The notes beneath the pieces are model-generated. The model ran no database searches. It had not been told where the DNA came from and saw only the letters and a list, made by a program, of their open reading frames with translations. Made by a program: the position numbers and the translations under genes. This document shows positions 35,279 through 42,932 of a DNA stretch of 64,000 nt, piece by piece (the stretch's first letter is position 1; every line of letters begins with the position of its first letter). The stretch comes from an uncultured Aquimarina sp. (GTDB taxonomy: Bacteria > Bacteroidota > Bacteroidia > Flavobacteriales > Flavobacteriaceae), in the NCBI GenBank assembly GCA_947498815.1, contig CANMLU010000010.1, positions 1 through 64,000 of the forward strand, read 5' to 3'.

Positions 35279-36214
35279 TTATTTGAGTCCTAATTCTTCT
35301 CTTAGCACTTCATCTTTGTTACTGTTTTTACCCCAATATGCAGATTTAATACTCTTGATTTTTGTAGCTGTTGTAGTAAGTTCTTTAGCATTGGGGCCGA
35401 ATCCACTTTTAAACGTCTCTGTCCAACTCTCTATTTCATAAGGAAATGAACTGTTAAAACGTATACTAAGACTTCTCTGAAGTTTTGGATATTCAATTGT
35501 ATACACATGGCTAGTATTCTCTTTTATCAACGATACGTTTGCCGTATATGCTTTGATTTCCTGATGCCTCAATCTAGAATATTCAAAAGAAGGAATGATT
35601 TTGAGCTCACCTTGAGGAAGATTTTCTGGATCGATTCTTATTTTAGTCCAAAGCTCATTTTCCAATATTGCTTTGTTTAAAGCAAACTCCTGGTCTGCTT
35701 CATTCTGAAAGTAGGAGTGAGACATAACCTCGAATTGGTTCCGGTTATTTAATTGGGCATAAACGTGGCCACACCATTCTTGCATCGAGCTAGATACTTT
35801 TATTGCATGCTGATTATCGGCTACTGGATAAAATGTACTTTGCATAATAGAATAGGGATAGATACCGGTATTAAATTTCTTGGTTGCATTTAATTTAAGA
35901 ACAGGAATGTTGTTTTTGTTTTGACCATCGGCTTTTACTTGTTCTTTTGGTAAGAAATCTTCAGTTACATATATAAGTACCGCATTTCCTTTTCTTATTT
36001 CTCCGTACCTCGCTTGCTCTAATTGATAGGATGATATTTCGGCTGTACCAGCATACCAGTACTTTTTAAAATCTTCAGAAAGTGATTTGGTTGGTTCATT
36101 ATTCTCTACAGCGATTTTTTCAACTGTTTTGGCAGATTCGTCGGCTTTGATATTACTACAAGCAATGACGACTAATACTGCCAGAATACCAAATAGTAGT
36201 ATGGACTTTTTCAT
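35279..36214 (-). CDS. Conserved lipoprotein of unknown function
   Basis: A 311-residue lipoprotein with the lipobox LVVIACSN (Cys19). The body has FKKYWYAGTAEISSYQLEQARYG, then RKGNAVLIYVTEDFLPKEQVKADG, EWCGHVYAQLNNRNQFEV, and SIRFNSSFPYEIESWTETF blocks. Homologues are sometimes labelled septum formation inhibitor Maf, which reflects the neighbouring gene and not this sequence. Function unknown; the 44-base gap to maf suggests one transcript. Confidence 0.75.
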   Translation of the reverse strand: MKKSILLFGILAVLVVIACSNIKADESAKTVEKIAVENNEPTKSLSEDFKKYWYAGTAEISSYQLEQARYGEIRKGNAVLIYVTEDFLPKEQVKADGQNKNNIPVLKLNATKKFNTGIYPYSIMQSTFYPVADNQHAIKVSSSMQEWCGHVYAQLNNRNQFEVMSHSYFQNEADQEFALNKAILENELWTKIRIDPENLPQGELKIIPSFEYSRLRHQEIKAYTANVSLIKENTSHVYTIEYPKLQRSLSIRFNSSFPYEIESWTETFKSGFGPNAKELTTTATKIKSIKSAYWGKNSNKDEVLREELGLK

Positions 36215-36258
36215 AGCTTTTTTCTTTTGCTTTACATACGCTGCAAATTACAATAAAC

Positions 36259-36846
36259 CTATGATTCGGCAATTTCAATTAACGTTTCATAAACAAGGTG
36301 AGTAGGCATGCCCATAACATTAAAATAACTTCCCTGGATATCCGAAATACCTATAAAACCGAGCCATTCTTGTATACCATATGCGCCTGCTTTATCCAAA
36401 GGTTTATAGGTGTCTACATAATATGATATTTCTTGAGACGAAAGTTTTTTAAAGGTCACTTTGGTAGTATGATAAACCACTATTGTTTGTTTTGTAGTCT
36501 TGAAGCATACAGAGGTGATCACTTCATGGGTATCATTAGACAATGAAGCAATCATTTTTTTCGCATCTTCAAGATCTTTGGGTTTCCCTAAAGCTATGTT
36601 CTTGTGCCAAACAATAGTGTCACTGGTGATCAAGATATCCTTTGGACTTAAATCAGTAAATGCCTTTGCTTTAAGTTGAGCTAAGTAATTTGAAATTTCT
36701 TCAGCTTTAAGATGATCAGGATATATTTCATCAATTTCTTTAAGTTGAATACTAAAATCTAAATTTAAATCCTTGAAAAATTGCTGTCTTCTGGGTGATC
36801 CCGAAGCAAGAATAACGGTGTGGTTTTTTAGCAAATCTTTAAGCAT
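36259..36846 (-). CDS. Maf family nucleoside-triphosphate pyrophosphatase
   Basis: A 195-residue house-cleaning enzyme of the Maf/YhdE family that hydrolyses non-canonical or modified nucleotides (dTTP/UTP type). ILASGSPRRQQFFKDL at the front and SDTIV plus LGKPKDLEDAKKMIASLS in the middle are typical, and the GAYGIQEWLGFIGISDIQGSYFNVMG block closes the active site. It lies 3 bases downstream of the UbiA gene, so coupling is likely. Confidence 0.93.
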   Translation of the reverse strand: MLKDLLKNHTVILASGSPRRQQFFKDLNLDFSIQLKEIDEIYPDHLKAEEISNYLAQLKAKAFTDLSPKDILITSDTIVWHKNIALGKPKDLEDAKKMIASLSNDTHEVITSVCFKTTKQTIVVYHTTKVTFKKLSSQEISYYVDTYKPLDKAGAYGIQEWLGFIGISDIQGSYFNVMGMPTHLVYETLIEIAES

Positions 36847-36849
36847 AGG

Positions 36850-37743
36850 CTATTTTAAAACGAATTGATAAAATAATAAAGATATTGAAGCACTAACAAG
36901 AACTATTTTTAAAATAAGTTTTAATATTCGAAGATGCTTATCTGTTTCGGCAGTAAAACATCTGATCATAAAATATATTAGAGGTGCAACTAAGAGAATT
37001 AAAACAAAAATTACAGTCTCACTATTAGAAAAAAGATAAGTGTATACGTAATATAGTATAGCAATAATTGGTAATATGGTTAACCCCCCGATTAATTTTA
37101 GAGCCCGATCTTTACCAATAAGAATAGGTATGGTTTTGATTCCAAGATTGTGATCTCTATCTATATGCATACAATCCTTAATCATTTCTCTTAATACAAT
37201 GATGATGAATGCAAATGTCGAATAATCCAGAATAATTGAGAAAATAACCGTCTGTGATGCTCTATTTTTTTCGGTTATAGCTGGTAAAAGATCAAAAATT
37301 CCAACTACAATCAAACTCAAGGCAGCTAAAATTGCAATAATGACATTTTTGACCACTAGTATTTCCTTTAAGTAAGAAGCGTAGATGTAAAATATTCCGG
37401 AAATCAAGATGAATAGTGCGGCAAATCCAGAACGTCCAATCAAATTGGCCAAATAAAACCCGATAAGAACTCCGATAACATTAAAAATAATGAACAATCG
37501 ATTAGCTTTTTTTTCGGATAATGTTCCAGAAATTAAGTTGCCTTCATCTTTATTGTAAATCTCTATAATAATATTACCCGCAGCTGCTATTGAAACTGTG
37601 GCTAATATAAGCAAAGTAATACCAAAACCGTTAAGTGTTATTGCAATGCCAAAAGGTTCAAAAAGACCATATTTTATGCATAGTTGAGCAAGTACAATTA
37701 TAAATAAATTATCAAACTTTATAAGTTTTAGAATAGACAACAT
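36850..37743 (-). CDS. UbiA-family prenyltransferase
   Basis: A 297-residue integral membrane protein with about eight or nine helices. The second Asp-rich motif DCMHIDRDHNLGIKTIP is intact. The first, normally NDxxDxxxD, is degenerate here (NIIIEIYNKDEGN): by my hand alignment the usual Asn/Asp positions read Ile, Glu, Asn and Gly. In Bacteroidota this family is often annotated as geranylgeranylglycerol-phosphate geranylgeranyltransferase, but quinone or other lipid prenylation is also possible. It is upstream of maf in the same direction. Confidence 0.75.
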   Translation of the reverse strand: MLSILKLIKFDNLFIIVLAQLCIKYGLFEPFGIAITLNGFGITLLILATVSIAAAGNIIIEIYNKDEGNLISGTLSEKKANRLFIIFNVIGVLIGFYLANLIGRSGFAALFILISGIFYIYASYLKEILVVKNVIIAILAALSLIVVGIFDLLPAITEKNRASQTVIFSIILDYSTFAFIIIVLREMIKDCMHIDRDHNLGIKTIPILIGKDRALKLIGGLTILPIIAILYYVYTYLFSNSETVIFVLILLVAPLIYFMIRCFTAETDKHLRILKLILKIVLVSASISLLFYQFVLK

Positions 37744-37821
37744 AATGGAGATCGGTTAATGAGTCGGTAAAAGTAATAATTAATACCAATTTCTGGACGC
37801 ATAAATTTGTAGAAATAAGTC

Positions 37822-38295
37822 TTATCGATGGTGATAGGGTTCGTTTTTTAATATGGTAAACCCTCTGTATAGCTGTTCAATAAAAAATAAACGTATCATT
37901 TGATGTGAAAAGGTCATTTTGGATAAAGACAACTTTCCGTTAGCACGATTATAAACTTCGGAACTAAAACCATAGGGGCCACCAATGACAAAGGTTAATT
38001 GTTTAATTCCACTATTCATGTGCTTTTGTAGTACTTCAGAAAAGGCTACAGAGTCGTATTGTTTTCCATTTTCATCCAATACTATTAAAGTGTCTGGGTT
38101 TTCGACTTTGCTTAAAATTAGTTTCCCTTCTTTTTCTTTTTGCTGAGATTCGCTTAGGTTTTTGGCGTTTTTTATATCAGGAATAACTTCAAAGGTAAAC
38201 TTAATATAAAACCCTAACCTCTTAATATAGTTGTTGGTAAGCTCTTCGAGTTGTTTGTTGTCGGTTTTGCCTATCGCGAGTAATTTGATATTCAT
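37822..38295 (-). CDS. rlmH: 23S rRNA m3Psi1915 methyltransferase RlmH
   Basis: A 157-residue SPOUT methyltransferase that acts on pseudouridine 1915 of 23S rRNA. LDENGKQYDSVAFSEVL, FVIGGPYGF, LSLSKMTFSHQMIRLFFIEQLYRG and the C-terminal NEPYHH signatures are complete. It lies 78 bases upstream of the UbiA gene on the same strand. The repeat at 38338-38378 precedes it. Confidence 0.96.
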   Translation of the reverse strand: MNIKLLAIGKTDNKQLEELTNNYIKRLGFYIKFTFEVIPDIKNAKNLSESQQKEKEGKLILSKVENPDTLIVLDENGKQYDSVAFSEVLQKHMNSGIKQLTFVIGGPYGFSSEVYNRANGKLSLSKMTFSHQMIRLFFIEQLYRGFTILKNEPYHHR

Positions 38296-38337
38296 TTGAA
38301 TAATTTAATGTTTAAAAAAGATATACAAGTTTAGTTT

Positions 38338-38378
38338 CTCTCCTTTTGGGGGAGATGTCTTGCAAAGACAGAGGGGGT
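38338..38378. repeat. GC-rich double-hairpin intergenic element
   Basis: A stretch with CTCC-TTTTGGG-GGAG, then TGTCTT-GC-AAGACA, ending in GAGGGGGT. Such G-run elements are familiar as dispersed intergenic repeats in flavobacterial genomes (from memory, not checked). It is far richer in G than the surrounding sequence and lies between rlmH and nadC, which diverge. It might be a bidirectional barrier or a dead mobile repeat. Confidence 0.4.
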
Positions 38379-38460
38379 AAACTTACTTTTTATCTTATTT
38401 GTGTTTCGTGCTTCCTACTTACGACTTCTTTTTTTACATTAGCAAAAATAACCATTCAAT

Positions 38461-39318
38461 ATGATTAGTAAAGCCCAATTTGATAAAGAAGTCGATTTAA
38501 TTATTGCCAATGCAATTCGTGAGGATGTTGGAGATGGAGATCATAGCTCGCTGGCATGTATTCCTATAACGGCATCGGGAAAAGCGAAACTTCTTGTTAA
38601 AGATGAGGGAATTTTGGCTGGGGTGGATTTTGCAAAAAAAGTATTCGACTTTGTTGATCCTGAAATGAAAATTGATGTAAAAATAGAAGATGGAACAGCT
38701 GTAACACATGGAGATATTGCATTTTATGTCACAGGTAGTTCACAATCTATTCTGAAAGCAGAGCGATTGGTGTTAAATGCTATGCAACGAATGAGTGCTA
38801 TAGCGACAAAGACAAATCATTTTGTAAAACTTCTGGAAGGTACAGGGACAAAGATTTTGGATACCAGAAAAACTACTCCCGGCATACGAGCCCTGGAAAA
38901 GTGGGCTGTAAAAATTGGAGGAGGAGAGAACCATAGATTCGCCTTGTATGATATGATTATGTTAAAGGATAATCATATAGATTTTGCAGGCGGAATCACA
39001 AAGGCAATAGAGAAAACGAAAAAATACCTTTCGGATACTAACCGTGATTTGAAAATTATAGTTGAGGCCAGGGATCTTAATGAAATTAAAGAGATACTCA
39101 AAACTCCTGGAGTATATAGGATTCTTATTGATAATTTTAATTACGAGGATACCAAAAAAGCGGTCGAATTAATTGGAGATACCTGCTTAACAGAATCTAG
39201 TGGCGGTATTAATGAAAAAACGGTACGCAAATACGCCGAATGTGGAGTAGATTATATAAGTAGTGGAGCATTAACACACTCTGTTTATAATTTGGATTTG
39301 AGTTTGAAAGCTGTATAG
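38461..39318 (+). CDS. nadC: Nicotinate-nucleotide pyrophosphorylase (carboxylating)
   Basis: A 285-residue QAPRTase that converts quinolinate and PRPP to nicotinate mononucleotide in de novo NAD synthesis. The blocks EDVGDGDHSS, ILDTRKTTPGIRALEKWAV, GGGENHRFALYDMIMLKDNHI and VEARDL/ESSGGI are typical. The start ATG follows the double-hairpin element by about 80 bases. It is co-directional with the YihY gene, with a 3-base gap. Confidence 0.96.
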   Translation: MISKAQFDKEVDLIIANAIREDVGDGDHSSLACIPITASGKAKLLVKDEGILAGVDFAKKVFDFVDPEMKIDVKIEDGTAVTHGDIAFYVTGSSQSILKAERLVLNAMQRMSAIATKTNHFVKLLEGTGTKILDTRKTTPGIRALEKWAVKIGGGENHRFALYDMIMLKDNHIDFAGGITKAIEKTKKYLSDTNRDLKIIVEARDLNEIKEILKTPGVYRILIDNFNYEDTKKAVELIGDTCLTESSGGINEKTVRKYAECGVDYISSGALTHSVYNLDLSLKAV

Positions 39319-39321
39319 TAG

Positions 39322-40245
39322 ATGTCAAAACCAATAGAAGATAAACTGAATAAAATTCCTGTGATCAACATTTTGGTGAAAATAGGAAAGAAACTCGTCC
39401 TTCCAGGTTTTGAGGGGTTGTCAGTTTATGATTTAATCGAAATCTATGTGATGGGTATCATCAAGGGTACTTTCTCTGCCAGGGCAAGTGCAATCTCTTG
39501 GAGTTTCTTTCTTTCATTGTTTCCATTTTTATTATTTCTGCTTAATCTTATCCCTCTTGTACCTATAGAAAATTTTAATGAGAACTTTTTCGAATTTATT
39601 TCTTCTGCTTTACCAGAACAATCTAAGATTTTTTTTAAAGAAATATTTGATGATATAGCCTCTAATCCCAGAGGTGGATTATTGTCTACGGTATTTATAC
39701 TTTCTATATTTTTAATGACCAATGGTATTAATGCAGTGTTTTCTGGATTTGAATATTCATATCATGTTACGCTTAACCGAAACTTTGTAAGGCAGTACAT
39801 TGTTGCTCTTGGAGTTTCAATAATTGTGGCATCGTTGTTGCTTACTACGGTTATAGGAACCTTATATTTCTCATACTTAGTGGATGATTTAAATAAAATG
39901 GGAGTTGTTGATGATACCGTTTTTTGGTTAACTATAGGCAAGTATTCGTTATTTGTCTTCATGATATTTGTTATCATTGCTACATTGTTTTATTTTGGCA
40001 CCTCAGAGGGAAAACAAAATAAGTTCTTTTCGCCAGGAGCTTTTATGACCACCTTTTTAATTATAGTAACGACATATTTATTTGGGGTTTATATTGATAA
40101 TTTTTCAAATTACAATCAACTTTATGGATCGATTGGGGCCATGTTGATTTTAATGTTATATATCTGGCTCAATGCTAATTTGTTGCTATTAGGCTTTGAG
40201 CTTAATGCATCTCTAATCCAATTAAGAAAGAATTTTGACACGTAA
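39322..40245 (+). CDS. YihY/BrkB family inner-membrane protein
   Basis: A 307-residue protein with about six membrane helices. SFFLSLFPFLLFLLNL and the late AMLILMLYIWLNANLLLLGFELNA segment are characteristic of the YihY/BrkB family, formerly confused with RNase BN. The role in the cell is not firmly known. It directly follows nadC and is followed by the chalcone-isomerase cluster. Confidence 0.88.
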   Translation: MSKPIEDKLNKIPVINILVKIGKKLVLPGFEGLSVYDLIEIYVMGIIKGTFSARASAISWSFFLSLFPFLLFLLNLIPLVPIENFNENFFEFISSALPEQSKIFFKEIFDDIASNPRGGLLSTVFILSIFLMTNGINAVFSGFEYSYHVTLNRNFVRQYIVALGVSIIVASLLLTTVIGTLYFSYLVDDLNKMGVVDDTVFWLTIGKYSLFVFMIFVIIATLFYFGTSEGKQNKFFSPGAFMTTFLIIVTTYLFGVYIDNFSNYNQLYGSIGAMLILMLYIWLNANLLLLGFELNASLIQLRKNFDT

Positions 40246-40279
40246 TAATTTAAACACAAACAATAAAAACTATTTAAAA

Positions 40280-40843
40280 ATGAAAAAAATTTGCTTAATA
40301 TTTTTTATCTTAATGTCTGTAATATCTATTCAAGCTCAGACAGAAGTCGGAGACGCTACTTTACCAAATAAAGTTAAGTTCAATGGAGAGGATTTAACCA
40401 TCAATGGAGCAGGGCTTCGAGAAAAGTTTTTTATTGATATCTATGCGGGTGCATTGTATCTTAAACAGAAAAGCAGCAATGCAAATACTATTGCAAAGGC
40501 AGATGAAACAATGGCGGTCAAATTGCATATTTTATCTGGTATGATGTCCAGAAGTAAGATGGCAAATGCTCTTAGAGAAGGTTTTAAGAAATCTACGAAC
40601 GGTAATTTGGCACCTTATCAAGAACGTATTGATAAGTTTATCGGTTTTATTAGCGGTGAGATTGAAGTTGATCAGATATATGATATAGTATACGAAAAAG
40701 GAAAAGGAAGTGTACTCTATAAAGATGGTCAAGAAAAAGGACATATTACAGGCTTGGATTTTAAAGAAGCTCTTTTCAATATTTGGATAGGAAACAAACC
40801 TGCGGATAAAGGATTAAAGAAAGAGATGTTAGGAGTTTTATAG
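40280..40843 (+). CDS. Secreted chalcone-isomerase-like protein 1
   Basis: A 187-residue protein with a signal peptide (about 1-20, ending SIQAQ) and the Chalcone_3-like fold (PF16036): VKFNGEDLTINGAGLREKFFIDIYAGALYL, then MAVKLHILSGMMSRSKM and a C-terminal GLDFKEALFNIWIGNKPADKGLKKEMLGV. In plants this fold cyclises chalcones; the bacterial members mostly lack a known substrate and may bind fatty acids or other hydrophobic ligands. Start ATG 40280, since the open frame upstream (TTG 40235) overlaps the YihY end. Copy 1 of three. Confidence 0.85.
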   Translation: MKKICLIFFILMSVISIQAQTEVGDATLPNKVKFNGEDLTINGAGLREKFFIDIYAGALYLKQKSSNANTIAKADETMAVKLHILSGMMSRSKMANALREGFKKSTNGNLAPYQERIDKFIGFISGEIEVDQIYDIVYEKGKGSVLYKDGQEKGHITGLDFKEALFNIWIGNKPADKGLKKEMLGVL

Positions 40844-40884
40844 GACGAAAAGCTAAGTTTTAACGATTAAAAGCATGTTTTTTG

Positions 40885-40892
40885 TATATTTG
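40885..40892 (+). promoter_or_regulatory. -7 promoter element before copy 2
   Basis: TATATTTG matches TAnnTTTG and lies about 94 bases before the ATG of the second chalcone-isomerase-like gene. No strong -33 element is visible; the following short hairpin (CTATGC-GA-GCATAG at 40903-40916) is notable. Confidence 0.4.
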
Positions 40893-40985
40893 ACCAAATT
40901 TAGCTATGCGAGCATAGTAAAATATATTATATTTGTTCGATCTAAAACTTATTATTAATCTACCCCTATAAATCTATATTTAAGA

Positions 40986-41549
40986 ATGAAAAGAATTACT
41001 TTAGTATTAGTGGCATTAATTTCATTATCCACTGCTACAGCACAAATCCGAATTGGTAAGGCTATTTTACCTTATGAAGAGAATTTTGCTGACACCGATT
41101 TAAAGTTAAATGGTGCCGGAATGCGTGAAATGCTTTGGATTGATTTATACGCGGGTGGTCTTTATTTGCAAAAAAAGAATAATGATCCCAAGGCTATATT
41201 AGATGCCAATGAAACTATGGCGATAAAGCTTAATATTGTTTCTGGATTTGTAACTCAAAAGAAGATGATTAAAGCTGTTAATGATGGGTTTACTAAGGCT
41301 ACTTTTGGCAATACAAAAGCATTGGACGAAAGAATCAGAAAGTTCACCAGATTTTTCTCGGAACCAATCGTTAAGAATGACATTTTTGATATCGTATATA
41401 TTAAAGATGAAGGCGTAAAAGCCTTTAAAAATGGTAAAGAATTAGGAATTATTGAAGGCCGTGATTTCAAGTATGCCCTTTTTAAAATATGGCTTGGTGA
41501 AGAACCAGCTAGCGAAGGGATTAAAAAAGGAATGCTAGGGATACAATAA
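40986..41549 (+). CDS. Secreted chalcone-isomerase-like protein 2
   Basis: A 187-residue paralogue of the previous gene, with a signal peptide (about 1-20, ending TATAQ). It has LNGAGMREMLWIDLYAGGLYL, MAIKLNIVSGFVTQKKM, and KNGKELGIIEGRDFKYALFK with IWLGEEPASEGIKKGMLG at the C-terminus. It is closer to copy 3 than to copy 1. It has its own promoter-like element and its own terminator, so the copies are separate transcription units. Confidence 0.85.
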   Translation: MKRITLVLVALISLSTATAQIRIGKAILPYEENFADTDLKLNGAGMREMLWIDLYAGGLYLQKKNNDPKAILDANETMAIKLNIVSGFVTQKKMIKAVNDGFTKATFGNTKALDERIRKFTRFFSEPIVKNDIFDIVYIKDEGVKAFKNGKELGIIEGRDFKYALFKIWLGEEPASEGIKKGMLGIQ

Positions 41550-41571
41550 AACTACCTGATTAAAACATAAT

Positions 41572-41605
41572 AAAAGCTATTTGTGTACAGGCAAATAGCT
41601 TTTTT
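41572..41605 (+). terminator. Terminator after copy 2
   Basis: AAAAGCTATTTG and CAAATAGCTTTTTT form a 12-base-pair stem around TGTACAGG, followed by T residues. Confidence 0.85.
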
Positions 41606-41645
41606 ATTTTATATATTGAACACATAATACAAATAATAATAATAA

Positions 41646-42077
41646 ATGATGAATTTTTTTAAAATACTTTTTGTTTCAGTTTTATTAATCTCTGTTACAA
41701 CGAATGCTCAGGAAGATATCGTGGGTAAGTGGAAAACTATAGATGATAATACAGGCAAACCAAGATCCATTGTCGAAATCTATAAAAAAGGAGATAAACT
41801 ATATGGGAAAATCTCCAGAATACTTGATGAAGCCGAGAGAGGTAACCTTTGTGAAGAATGTAAAGGAAGTGATTATAATAAGCCTATTGAAGGAATGGTT
41901 ATATTAAAAGGATTAGAAAAGGATGGTGACGAATATGAAGATGGAACTATTTTAGATCCAGAAAATGGTAAAGTTTATCGATGTAAAATATGGGTGGATG
42001 AAGACAATCCTAAAGTGCTAAATGTTAGGGGATATATAGCTTTTCTTTACCGAACACAAAAATGGATTCGTGTATAA
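41646..42077 (+). CDS. DUF2147 secreted protein
   Basis: A 143-residue protein with a signal peptide (about 1-21, ending TNAQ). The DUF2147 signature (PF09917) is clear: DIVGKWKTIDDNTGKPRSIVEIY, GKISRILDEAERGNLCEECKG with a Cys pair (CEEC), GTILDPENGKVYRCKIWVDED and VRGYIAFLYRTQKW. The fold is a beta-barrel of unknown function, often found with lipid or fatty-acid genes. It sits between copies 2 and 3 of the chalcone-isomerase-like family. Confidence 0.9.
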   Translation: MMNFFKILFVSVLLISVTTNAQEDIVGKWKTIDDNTGKPRSIVEIYKKGDKLYGKISRILDEAERGNLCEECKGSDYNKPIEGMVILKGLEKDGDEYEDGTILDPENGKVYRCKIWVDEDNPKVLNVRGYIAFLYRTQKWIRV

Positions 42078-42181
42078 CCTTCCACTGAATTTTTGAGAGA
42101 GAATAATATTTTAACATTCTTTTAATGTTAGTTTTTTTAAGTTTTTGGAACTAAACCCAAGTAATCTTTAAAAACTTAACT

Positions 42182-42748
42182 ATGAAAAGAATAATTACGC
42201 TAGCAGTTGTACTAATCATTTCTAATCTAACTGTTGCCCAGGTAAGAGTAGGAGATATAGTGGTTCCTGAAAAACTTAACTTTGAAGGTGAAGAACTAAC
42301 CTTTAATGGAGGTGCTATGAGGAAGGTGCTGTCATTTAAAACGTATTCGGGTACACTTTACACCAAAGCAAAGTACTCTGAAGATAAAAAGGTACTTGAC
42401 TCTGATGAAACTATGGCTATTCGTTTAAATATAGCTTCAAAGAAAGTGACCAACGAAAGAATGATTAAAGTATTCAGAAAAGGATTTGATGATGCAATGT
42501 TCGGAAACACTCAAAGTTTGGATGAAAGAATAGAAGATTTCCTTAAACTTTTTGATTCTCCAATGCAAATCAATGATTTCTATGACTTAGTATATCTTAA
42601 AGGAAAAGGTATTAAGACCTTTAAAAATGGTAAAGAATTAGGATTTATTAAAGGCCGCGATTTTAAGTATGCCTTATTTAAGATATGGCTGGGTAATGAG
42701 CCTGCCTGTGAAATCATAAAAGGAGGAATGTTAGGCGTTAGTAAATAA
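42182..42748 (+). CDS. Secreted chalcone-isomerase-like protein 3
   Basis: A 188-residue paralogue with a signal peptide (about 1-20, ending VAQ). KNGKELGFIKGRDFKYALFK and IWLGNEPACEIIKGGMLG are nearly the same as in copy 2. An AIRLN variant of the middle block (MAIRLNIASKKVTNERM) is kept. The close similarity of copies 2 and 3 suggests a recent duplication around DUF2147. Confidence 0.85.
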   Translation: MKRIITLAVVLIISNLTVAQVRVGDIVVPEKLNFEGEELTFNGGAMRKVLSFKTYSGTLYTKAKYSEDKKVLDSDETMAIRLNIASKKVTNERMIKVFRKGFDDAMFGNTQSLDERIEDFLKLFDSPMQINDFYDLVYLKGKGIKTFKNGKELGFIKGRDFKYALFKIWLGNEPACEIIKGGMLGVSK

Positions 42749-42768
42749 AAAACATTCACAAATATTGT

Positions 42769-42801
42769 AAAGTCTGGTTGTTCTAATAGCCGGACTTTTT
42801 T
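42769..42801 (+). terminator. Terminator after copy 3
   Basis: AAAGTCTGG and CCGGACTTT form a stem (one G-U pair) around TTGTTCTAATAG, followed by a T-run. Confidence 0.75.
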
Positions 42802-42840
42802 TATTCTTATATTTCGATCATATTCTTTCAGTTAAACTTG

Positions 42841-42848
42841 TATTTTTG
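42841..42848 (+). promoter_or_regulatory. -7 promoter element before priA
   Basis: TATTTTTG matches TAnnTTTG, 85 bases before the priA start. A poor -33 match makes this tentative. Confidence 0.35.
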
Positions 42849-42932
42849 TTTATATAATAAATGTATAACAACTCTTGTTTAATATATGATTTGGGTTGAC
42901 GAAACTATTCTATTTATTCATCATAATCAATA

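Noticed and set aside
35279-36214. Calling this lipoprotein a Maf protein
   Set aside because: The Maf signatures (ASGSPRR) are in the next gene at 36259-36846 only.
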